Assembly (NCBI GenBank): GCA_035295985.1
Contig: DATHBT010000333.1
Location: 1 to 6,233, forward strand
From: JAIVGV01 sp035295985
Lineage (GTDB): Bacteria; Acidobacteriota; Blastocatellia; Pyrinomonadales; Pyrinomonadaceae
Direction: 5' to 3'
DNA length: 6,233 bases
In this document: one piece after another, positions 1-4,700 of the stretch
Position numbering within the stretch: the stretch's first letter is position 1
How the letters are laid out: the number at the start of each line of letters is the position of its first letter
Program-made: the position numbers and the translations under genes
Notes under the pieces: generated by a model
What the model was told of the DNA's origin: nothing
What the model saw: the letters and a program-made list of their open reading frames with translations, nothing else
The model's database searches: none

Positions 1-114
1 GCGGGCGTCGCTCCCGACGAGGCGGTCGCCCTCACGCGCCGCGACATCAGGGACAGGCGCGACGCCGCGCTCCTGCGCGCGGCCGAGCGGATCAAAGACG
101 CGGCCGGTCGCTGA
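1..114 (+). CDS. C-terminal fragment of an unidentified protein
   Basis: Frame 1 is open from the left edge to a TGA at 112-114 and gives 37 residues, ending AERIKDAAGR. The fragment is rich in Arg, Ala and Asp and looks like one charged helix (TRRDIRDRRDAALLRAAERI). There is no recognisable motif and the start is outside the window, so no function can be assigned. It is read as coding because the frame is open to the edge, the composition is typical of a helical C-terminus, and a strong hairpin follows about 60 bases after the stop. The gene converges on the nuclease gene at 265-1206. Confidence 0.55.
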   Translation, partial: AGVAPDEAVALTRRDIRDRRDAALLRAAERIKDAAGR

Positions 115-135
115 GGCGCGGCGCGTCGTTCGTCG

Positions 136-165
136 GCCGAATCTTCCGTCGCCGAATCTTCCGGC
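136..165. repeat. 15-bp tandem duplication in the convergent intergenic region
   Basis: Two adjacent 15-base units (136-150 and 151-165) share their first 13 bases, GCCGAATCTTCCG, and differ only in the last two (TC against GC). The repeat lies between the stop of the left-edge gene and the hairpin at 173-213. It is most simply a small slippage duplication; no protein-binding role can be shown. Confidence 0.6.
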
Positions 166-172
166 AGGCGCG

Positions 173-213
173 CGAGAAGGCTCGCGGGTAGTTACTACCC
201 GCGAGCCTTCTCG
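173..213. terminator. long perfect hairpin between convergent genes, probable bidirectional terminator
   Basis: The stretch 174-212 is a perfect inverted repeat: GAGAAGGCTCGCGGGTAGT is followed by one base and then its exact complement. It folds as an 18-bp stem with a TTA loop, and C173-G213 adds one pair. It sits between a plus-strand gene ending at 114 and a minus-strand gene ending at 265, where a shared terminator is expected. Neither side has a good T-run (plus side GTTGTCC, minus side GC-rich), so it is not a textbook intrinsic terminator. It could instead act as a 3' end stabiliser or in Rho-assisted termination. Confidence 0.6.
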
Positions 214-264
214 TTGTCCGCCTCTGCGGCGGCATCTGATCGCCGTCGGACGCGCCAGCCGAGT

Positions 265-1206
265 TTACGGCAGGCGCTCGTTGAGGATCGCCGCGATGCG
301 GTAGCCGGCCAGCGCCGCGCGCTCGCGCGCGATCAGGCGCGAGTCGTTGCGGTAGGACTGGGTGACGCGCGGCGTCGGCGCGCCCTTGCTGTCGGAGCCG
401 ATGCTGTACACACGCTCGCGCAGCCCGAAGCTCTCGTCAGCCCACGCCTTCGGGCTGGTTCCGGGCTGCCCCTGCGGCGGGAACGCGTTCGTGATGCTCG
501 TCCCCTGCCCTTTGACGGAGGAGATGGTCGTGCTCGTCCCCAAAAGCCCGTCCCAGAAGCTGTGCAGGTTCGTGGTGGAGTTCTGCGAGAGCCGGATGAT
601 GAAGAGGTTGCCGCCGCGGTCGCCTTCGGGCGGGCCGTGGCGCGTGGTGAAGCGCGCCGTCGAGTGCAGCGGCTGGTGCACGTCGCCGGCCAGGTGCAGC
701 AGCCACGCCAGGTCGTAAGCCTGCCGGTTGCGCGGGAAGGCCGGGTTGCCGATCTCGGAGACGAGGCGCGGCAGCTCCGTGATCGCGTTCGGCTCGGGCG
801 CGGGCGCGGTCTGCGCGCCGTCGGTCGAGAACGGCGTGTCGATGAAGTGCCAGCCGCGGTGGCGCTCCATGCTGGGGAAGCCGGGCCTGGGCGGCGTCGG
901 CGGCTCGCCGTCCTCGTGGAAGCGCGGGTCGCCCTTGATGTCGTCGGGCCAGGTGGCAGCGCGCATGAAGACTGCGAGTCCGAAGTCCGGGTGGCTCTGC
1001 TGTAGCCCCGTGCGCTGGCGTATGCTCGTGAAGTCGGGGTGGCTGCGGAGCAGTTGATCGACCCTTGCGCGCGTGCTGTCGCTCAGGTTCGCGTAGGCGA
1101 TGCGGGCGACGATCATGTGGCCCGCGCCGTTCCACGCCCGCGCGGGCCGCACGGGCAGACAGAGGAGCGACGCGGCGACGGCGAGCGAGACGAAGAGTTT
1201 TCGCAT
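265..1206 (-). CDS. secreted S1/P1-type zinc nuclease
   Basis: This is a 313-residue S1/P1 nuclease, a family that cleaves single-stranded DNA and RNA (some members also remove 3'-phosphates) with a tri-zinc site. A signal peptide covers residues 1-24: MRKLF, a hydrophobic core, then PARA before Trp25. Cleavage there exposes Trp25, and the family uses the mature N-terminal Trp as a zinc ligand. The other ligand positions can be traced: His30, Asp88 (WPDD), His120 (WHFID), His171 and Asp175 (HLAGD), His181 (QPLH), His215 and Asp219 (HSFWD). GDRGGN at 196-200 is also family-typical. The spacings match those of P1 nuclease, so the enzyme is expected to be active in the periplasm or outside the cell, perhaps scavenging nucleotides and phosphate. 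The ATG at 1206-1204 is preceded by GGGAGG ten bases upstream. The residue before Cys16 is Leu, so it is not a lipoprotein. The gene is transcribed alone, divergently from the gene at 1403. Confidence 0.93.
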   Translation of the reverse strand: MRKLFVSLAVAASLLCLPVRPARAWNGAGHMIVARIAYANLSDSTRARVDQLLRSHPDFTSIRQRTGLQQSHPDFGLAVFMRAATWPDDIKGDPRFHEDGEPPTPPRPGFPSMERHRGWHFIDTPFSTDGAQTAPAPEPNAITELPRLVSEIGNPAFPRNRQAYDLAWLLHLAGDVHQPLHSTARFTTRHGPPEGDRGGNLFIIRLSQNSTTNLHSFWDGLLGTSTTISSVKGQGTSITNAFPPQGQPGTSPKAWADESFGLRERVYSIGSDSKGAPTPRVTQSYRNDSRLIARERAALAGYRIAAILNERLP

Positions 1207-1216
1207 GAGGTTTCAT

Positions 1217-1222
1217 CCTCCC
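1217..1222 (-). promoter_or_regulatory. ribosome binding site of the S1/P1 nuclease gene
   Basis: The minus strand reads GGGAGG, ten bases before the ATG at 1206. This fixes the annotated start, because an out-of-frame ATG overlaps the end of this motif and lies too close to it to use it. Confidence 0.65.
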
Positions 1223-1296
1223 AGGGGGCGTGAGTCGGAAGACTGTGTTGTGGGCGGCGAGGCGGACTGCGGAGAACTCCGTGTAGAAGCGGCGCA

Positions 1297-1325
1297 AAGC
1301 TACGCCCCGCTGCCCCGCAAGTCAA
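1297..1325 (-). promoter_or_regulatory. sigma70-like promoter of the S1/P1 nuclease gene
   Basis: On the minus strand, TTGACT (1325-1320, five of six consensus bases) is followed by a 17-base spacer and TAGCTT (1302-1297, matching T, A and the final T of the -10). Transcription would start near 1290, giving a leader of about 84 bases. The element lies in the divergent region and points toward the nuclease gene. Confidence 0.55.
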
Positions 1326-1361
1326 GCGGAAACTTTGCCGCCGCTTGCGCCGCTGCCGGCG

Positions 1362-1370
1362 TGTTATCAT
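1362..1370 (+). promoter_or_regulatory. extended -10 promoter of the PRC/MgtE-N/CBS gene
   Basis: TGTTATCAT contains a TGn extension followed by TATCAT (five of six consensus bases) in a GC-rich context. No -35 stands at the right distance, as is common for extended -10 promoters. Transcription would begin near 1377, leaving a leader of about 26 bases before the ATG at 1403. The rest of the divergent region shows no further clear feature. Confidence 0.45.
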
Positions 1371-1402
1371 CGCCGTCCGAGTCCGTCGGCCTTTAACTTC
1401 CC

Positions 1403-2641
1403 ATGCTCTACCTTTCCCAAATCCTGCGCCGGCCCGTGCGCGACGCCGAGGGCGATCAGGTGGCGACGATCAAGGACGTGGTCGTCCGCCTCGGCGAGGA
1501 TCACCCGCCGGTGACTGGGATCGTCGCGCGCCTGCGCCGCCGCGACTTCTACGTGCCGCGAGCGCGTCTCTCGCGGCTCGACCTGCAGGGCGCGCGGCTC
1601 AACACCGACGTGCTCGACCTCAGCCCCTTCGCCCGCCGCGACGGCGAGGTGCTGCTCGCCCGCGACGTGCTCGACAAGCAGTTGATCGACGTGGACGGCA
1701 AGCGCGTCGTGCGCGTCAACGACGTGCAACTGATCGAGGTCGGCGGCGAGTGGCGCGTCACCGGCGCGGACGTGAGCTTGCAGGGCCTCTGGCGCAGGCT
1801 CACGCCGCACAACTTCATCGGCACGAACAAGCCGGTCGAAGTGATCGACTGGGCCGACGTGGGGTATCTGGCGACCGACGCCGCGACCGTCCAGTTGAAG
1901 TCCTCGCGCGACAAGCTCGCGCGCCTGCACCCCGTGGAGATCGCGCGCCTGGCCGAATCGCTTTCATACCAGGAGGGCGCGCAGGTGCTCGCCTCGCTCG
2001 ACGACGAGACGGCGGCCGAGACTTTGGAAGAAATGCCCGACGAGCGGCAGGCGCGCATCATCGGCGACATGGACGAGGAGCGCGCCGCCGACATCCTCGA
2101 ATGGATGTCGCCCGACGAGGCCGCGGACGTGCTGGGAGACCTCCCCGAAGAGAAGGCCGAAGACCTCCTCAACCGCATGGACGACGAGGAGCAGGCCGAC
2201 GTGGCCGAGCTGCTCCCCTACGAGGATGACACCGCTGGCGGTTTGATGACGACCGAGTTCGTCACGCTCCCCAAGGGCCTCACCGTCGGCGAAGCCTTAG
2301 CCACCTTGCGCGAGATGGCCGAGACGCCGAACATGATCTACTACCTCTACGTCGTCGAGGAGGAAGGATCGTGGAAGCTCTCCGGCGTCATCGCCCTGCG
2401 GAGCCTCATCCTCGCCGACCCCTCTTACAAGCTCGAACAGGTCATGCGCGAGGAGTTCCAGACCGCGCACCCGGACGACAGCGCGCGCGAAGTGGCCGAG
2501 CGGATCGCCGAGTACAACCTCCTCGCCCTGCCAGTCATAGACGACGAGGGCGAGATCGCCGGCATCGTCACCGTTGACGACGCGATGGAGTGGCTACTGC
2601 CGAAAGGCTGGAGACAGAGATTGCCGAGGCTGTTCGGCTGA
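1403..2641 (+). CDS. soluble PRC-barrel / MgtE-N / CBS-pair protein, MgtE sensor without its channel
   Basis: A 412-residue cytosolic protein. Residues 1-150 contain two stretches resembling PRC-barrel modules (about 4-62 and 85-135, with VRDAEGDQVATIKDVVV and IDVDGKRVVRVNDVQLI). Residues 170-272 are an MgtE-N superhelix of acidic, roughly 12-residue helical repeats (LDDETAAETLEEM, MDEERAADILEWM, LPEEKAEDLLNRM). DDTAGGLMTTEFVTLP at 275-290 is the MgtE junction into the CBS pair (about 283-345 and 346-400, ending GIVTVDDAMEWLLP). In MgtE these domains bind Mg2+ through acidic residues and close the pore. Here the chain stops at residue 412, where the plug helix and five-helix channel should follow, so it cannot transport by itself. 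It probably acts as an ion or nucleotide sensor that docks on another transporter, and the Nramp protein at 3308 is the obvious candidate. The start is limited by an in-frame TAA at 1394-1396; there is no Shine-Dalgarno motif. The PRC boundaries are the least certain part. Confidence 0.88.
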   Translation: MLYLSQILRRPVRDAEGDQVATIKDVVVRLGEDHPPVTGIVARLRRRDFYVPRARLSRLDLQGARLNTDVLDLSPFARRDGEVLLARDVLDKQLIDVDGKRVVRVNDVQLIEVGGEWRVTGADVSLQGLWRRLTPHNFIGTNKPVEVIDWADVGYLATDAATVQLKSSRDKLARLHPVEIARLAESLSYQEGAQVLASLDDETAAETLEEMPDERQARIIGDMDEERAADILEWMSPDEAADVLGDLPEEKAEDLLNRMDDEEQADVAELLPYEDDTAGGLMTTEFVTLPKGLTVGEALATLREMAETPNMIYYLYVVEEEGSWKLSGVIALRSLILADPSYKLEQVMREEFQTAHPDDSAREVAERIAEYNLLALPVIDDEGEIAGIVTVDDAMEWLLPKGWRQRLPRLFG

Positions 2642-2646
2642 GGCTT

Positions 2647-2676
2647 TTGGCCGGCCGTCCGGCAGAGGTGTATTCT
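2647..2676 (+). promoter_or_regulatory. possible promoter of the toxin-antitoxin cassette
   Basis: TTGGCC (2647-2652), an 18-base spacer and TATTCT (2671-2676) lie just after the stop of the PRC/MgtE-N/CBS gene. Transcription would start near 2683, about 63 bases before the antitoxin ATG. A short GC hairpin (GCCGG, CCGT, CCGGC at 2650-2663) falls within the spacer and could be an operator, or may be chance. No T-run follows it, so it is not called a terminator. Confidence 0.35.
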
Positions 2677-2735
2677 GTGGGCCTGCGGGGGAAGAGCCGT
2701 GGGCGGGACAGTTGCCTCTTCGAGTGCCATGCGGC

Positions 2736-2740
2736 GGAGG
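2736..2740 (+). promoter_or_regulatory. ribosome binding site that sets the antitoxin start
   Basis: GGAGG is followed by five bases and then the ATG at 2746. It decides against the longer in-frame start at 2590, which would overlap the upstream gene and add 52 residues that do not look like antitoxin sequence. Confidence 0.75.
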
Positions 2741-2745
2741 TAAGG

Positions 2746-2952
2746 ATGTTGGACGTGAGTAAACTTGAGGCCAAAATCCAGTACGTCACGAATCAGGACG
2801 GGGAGAAGACTGCGGTGATCATCCCTTACGAGGAGTTTCAGGAACTGCTCGAAGACCTCGAAGACCTCGCGATCATCGCCGAACGGCGGGATGAGCCGAC
2901 GTTGACGCACGACGAAGTTTTGGCTGAGTTGAAGCGCGACGGGCTGCTGTGA
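2746..2952 (+). CDS. type II antitoxin, Phd/YefM- or RelB-like
   Basis: A 68-residue acidic protein with the usual layout of a type II antitoxin. The N-terminal part (IQYVTNQDGEKTAVIIPYEEFQELL, residues 11-35, shown to describe the fold) resembles the Phd/YefM DNA-binding half, where a VTN-GE-AVI-P-EEF pattern is typical. Residues 36-68 form a charged C-terminal tail (DLEDLAIIAERRDEPTL, then DEVLAELKRDGLL) of the kind that wraps the toxin. It should neutralise the RelE/ParE toxin encoded 34 bases downstream and repress its own promoter. GC content, counted by codon, is about 56%, well below the surrounding genes, which suggests acquisition by transfer. The start at 2746 is chosen from its GGAGG. 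Family placement between Phd/YefM and RelB is uncertain; antitoxin status rests on both the sequence and the adjacent toxin. Confidence 0.85.
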   Translation: MLDVSKLEAKIQYVTNQDGEKTAVIIPYEEFQELLEDLEDLAIIAERRDEPTLTHDEVLAELKRDGLL

Positions 2953-2986
2953 AAGCGCGTCTTGCGCGGCGGGTTTCATTCTCACC

Positions 2987-3250
2987 ATGAACCTGTTCAC
3001 AATCGAGTGGAAGCGTTCTGCCCTCAGAGAACTTAAGCGTCTCCCGAAAGACGCGGTCGCGCGAATCAGCACGACGGTGGAAGGGCTGCGCTCCGATCCT
3101 TTCCCGGCAGGCTCCCGCAAACTTGCGGGGCGCGAAGATGCCTACCGCATCCGCGTAGGTACTTACCGGGTGGTTTATAGTGTCGTCGCCTCCAGGCTCG
3201 TGATCGAAGTGCTTCGCGTCGGACACCGTAAGGACGTTTACAGAAAGTAG
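2987..3250 (+). CDS. RelE/ParE-family toxin
   Basis: An 87-residue basic protein of standard RelE/ParE length. Visible family features are the N-terminal strand and helix (TIEWKRSALRELKRLPKD, residues 5-22), the GSRKLAGREDAYRIRVGTYR segment (42-61) and the C-terminal strand with VLRVGHRKDVYR (75-86). Arg54, Arg56, Arg61, Arg77, His80, Arg81 and Tyr85 occupy the positive, active-site region expected of ribosome-dependent mRNA interferases of the RelE branch. That makes an RNase activity more likely than the gyrase poisoning of ParE, though the family call alone cannot settle it. GC is about 58%, similar to its antitoxin. The ATG at 2987 has no clear Shine-Dalgarno motif, and the 34-base gap contains a small GCGC-loop-GCGC hairpin, so its translation may be weaker than that of the antitoxin. 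The stop TAG is at 3248-3250. Confidence 0.92.
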   Translation: MNLFTIEWKRSALRELKRLPKDAVARISTTVEGLRSDPFPAGSRKLAGREDAYRIRVGTYRVVYSVVASRLVIEVLRVGHRKDVYRK

Positions 3251-3272
3251 GCGCGGAAGGGCAGTTACGCAG

Positions 3273-3281
3273 TGTTCTAAA
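3273..3281 (+). promoter_or_regulatory. possible extended -10 promoter of the Nramp gene
   Basis: TGTTCTAAA has a TGn extension followed by TCTAAA (four of six bases) and resembles the TGTTATCAT element before the PRC/MgtE-N/CBS gene. Transcription would start near 3288, giving a leader of about 20 bases that still contains the GGAG ribosome site. There is no matching -35. This is weak evidence; readthrough from the toxin-antitoxin cassette is also possible. Confidence 0.3.
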
Positions 3282-3296
3282 TTCTCTATGAACGAC

Positions 3297-3300
3297 GGAG
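3297..3300 (+). promoter_or_regulatory. ribosome binding site supporting a GTG start for the Nramp gene
   Basis: GGAG is followed by seven bases and a GTG at 3308. The codon directly before that GTG is an in-frame TAG (3305-3307), so the reading frame cannot begin earlier. Confidence 0.65.
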
Positions 3301-3307
3301 ACAGTAG

Positions 3308-4609
3308 GTGGCGGATACGCGCGCGGCCGGGGTGCGGGAGGCGGGGCGTCGTCTGTGGCGGCGCGCGGGGCGGCGTGCGCGCGGGCAGCGGCGCGGGCTG
3401 CTGGCGTACCTCGCCGTGCTCGGCCCAGGCATCATCGCGGCGAACGCGGGCAACGACGCGAGCGGCATCGCGAGCTATTCGACCGTCGGCGCGCGCTACG
3501 GCTACTCGCTGCTGTGGATTCTAATCCCCGTCGGGATCAGCCTCGGGCTGGTGCAGGGGATGTGCGCGCGAATGGGCGCGGTGACGGGCAAGGGGCTGGC
3601 CGACCTGATCCGCGAGCAGTTCGGCGTGCGCTGGACGGTGCTGGTGATGCTGGCGCTGTTCGTGGCGAACGCGGGCGTCATCGTCTCGGAGTTCGTCGGC
3701 ATCGCGGCGGCGACCGAGCTGTTCGGGATAAGCCGTTGGTACTCCGTGCCGCTGGCCGCGGCTGCGATCTGGTGGCTCGTCGTCAAGGGGTCGTACAAGC
3801 GCGTCGAGCGGGTCTTCCTGCTGATGTCGCTCGTCTTCCTCGGCTACATCGCGTCCGCGTTTATGGCGCGGCCGGACTGGTCGGAGGTGGGGCGCGAGTT
3901 CGTGCGGCCGAGCTTCCGTCTGGAGCCGGGCTACCTCTACATGGTGATGGTGCTCATCGGCACGACCATCACGCCGTTCATGCAGGTCTTCGTCCAGTCG
4001 TCGGTCGCGGAGAAGAACGTCAGGAAGGAAGACTACCCGCTCGTCCGCGCCGACGTGTGGGGCGGGACGGTCTTCGCCGTCCTGATCGCCGTCTTCATCG
4101 TCGTCGCGGCGGCGGCCACCTTGCACACGCGCGGCGTGGACGTGGAGACGGCGGCCGACGCCGCACGCGCGCTCGAACCCGTCGCGGGCAAGTTCGCGCA
4201 GGCGCTGTTCGCGACGGGGCTGCTCGGCGCGGCGATGCTCGCGGTGGGCGTGCTGCCGCTCGCCACGGCCTATTCCATCAGCGAGGCGCTGGGGTTCGAG
4301 AAGGGCGTCTCGCGCACGTTCCGCGAGGCCCCGATCTTCCTCGGCATCTTCACGTTTTTGATCGCGGCGGGCGCGTTCGTCGCGATGCTGCCGGGCCTGC
4401 CCGTCATACGCGTGCTGCTGTTCACGCAGTTCATCAACGGGCTGCTGCTGCCCGTCATCCTCGTCGCGGTGCTCCGCCTCGCGTCGGACAAAGAATTGAT
4501 GGGTGCGTACGCGAACGGTCGCGTCTATAATGCCGCCGCGTGGCTGATCGCGGCCCTGGTCTCGACGCTCTCCGTCGCGCTGATCGTTTTAACCGTCGTA
4601 GGCGACTGA
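3308..4609 (+). CDS. divergent Nramp-family transporter, possibly Mg2+-specific
   Basis: A 433-residue integral membrane protein with about 11 hydrophobic helices (TM1 near 31-49, TM6 near 209-233, TM11 near 408-430) after an arginine-rich cytosolic N-terminus (residues 10-29). Nramp proteins are proton-coupled divalent metal importers with the LeuT fold. Family signatures include GPGIIAANAGNDASGIASYS in TM1, GARYGYSLLW at 61-70, VTGKGLADLIRE at 92-103 and Gln374 in TM10. The metal site is atypical. The TM1 motif DPGN reads Asp50-Ala-Ser-Gly53, so Asp is kept and Asn is lost. The TM6 motif MPH reads Thr222-Pro-Phe224, so the soft Met ligand is lost. A harder, more hydrated ion such as Mg2+ would fit better than Mn2+ or Fe2+, as known for the NRMT branch. 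The PRC/MgtE-N/CBS gene upstream supports this. The GTG start is set by the GGAG and the preceding TAG. Substrate is inferred, family is secure. Confidence 0.92.
   Translation: MADTRAAGVREAGRRLWRRAGRRARGQRRGLLAYLAVLGPGIIAANAGNDASGIASYSTVGARYGYSLLWILIPVGISLGLVQGMCARMGAVTGKGLADLIREQFGVRWTVLVMLALFVANAGVIVSEFVGIAAATELFGISRWYSVPLAAAAIWWLVVKGSYKRVERVFLLMSLVFLGYIASAFMARPDWSEVGREFVRPSFRLEPGYLYMVMVLIGTTITPFMQVFVQSSVAEKNVRKEDYPLVRADVWGGTVFAVLIAVFIVVAAAATLHTRGVDVETAADAARALEPVAGKFAQALFATGLLGAAMLAVGVLPLATAYSISEALGFEKGVSRTFREAPIFLGIFTFLIAAGAFVAMLPGLPVIRVLLFTQFINGLLLPVILVAVLRLASDKELMGAYANGRVYNAAAWLIAALVSTLSVALIVLTVVGD
4526..4531 (+). promoter_or_regulatory. perfect TATAAT inside the Nramp 3' end, possible promoter for the MscS gene
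   Basis: A consensus -10 hexamer occurs within the Val-Tyr-Asn codons (residues 406-408), about 170 bases before the MscS start. The nearest TTGATG (4496-4501) is 24 bases upstream, too far for a normal -35. It may be chance, but the hexamer stands out at this GC content. Confidence 0.22.
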
Positions 4610-4669
4610 CGAGGCGGAGAGCCGGCGCGCCCGCACACAGGGCGGGAGGCCCGGCGTCGCGCGTCGCGC

Positions 4670-4675
4670 TAATTT
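4670..4675 (+). promoter_or_regulatory. possible -10 element of the MscS-cNMP gene
   Basis: TAATTT is the first AT-rich stretch after the GC-rich intergenic segment. It would place the transcription start near 4682, about 19 bases before the ATG. No good -35 is visible in the GC-rich sequence upstream. The same intergenic region has an imperfect hairpin (GCCGG...CGCCC, loop, GGGCG...CCGGC at about 4621-4656) without a T-run, which might attenuate readthrough from the Nramp gene. Confidence 0.25.
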
Positions 4676-4700
4676 CAGTCTCTACACTTTCAAATTCCCT

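Noticed and set aside
214..1005. 263-codon plus-strand frame opposite the nuclease
   Set aside because: Arg/Ala/Val-rich composition without motifs; antisense shadow of a certain gene.
437..1297. 286-codon minus-strand frame overlapping the S1/P1 nuclease, starting upstream of it
   Set aside because: It is an out-of-frame Arg/Ala/His-rich shadow. The nuclease frame has a signal peptide and all the zinc ligands.
1207..1402. Mg2+ riboswitch (M-box or ykkC-type) before the MgtE-like gene
   Set aside because: The predicted leader is only about 26 bases, too short for a riboswitch, and no conserved aptamer pattern was seen.
1345..2229. 294-codon plus-strand frame overlapping the PRC/MgtE-N/CBS gene
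   Set aside because: Almost entirely Arg, Ala and Gly; shadow of the MgtE-like frame.
1403..2641. Full MgtE channel truncated by a frameshift
   Set aside because: No hydrophobic channel segment is found in any plus-strand frame between 2641 and the toxin-antitoxin genes, and the C-terminus is clean. The protein appears to be naturally soluble rather than a broken MgtE.
2590..2745. 52-codon N-terminal extension of the antitoxin, overlapping the end of the upstream gene
   Set aside because: The frame is open, but the internal ATG at 2746 has a GGAGG at ideal spacing and gives a normal antitoxin length. The extension has no antitoxin-like sequence.
3355..4530. 391-codon plus-strand frame within the Nramp gene
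   Set aside because: Arg/Gly/Ala-rich and lacking membrane segments; shadow of the Nramp frame.
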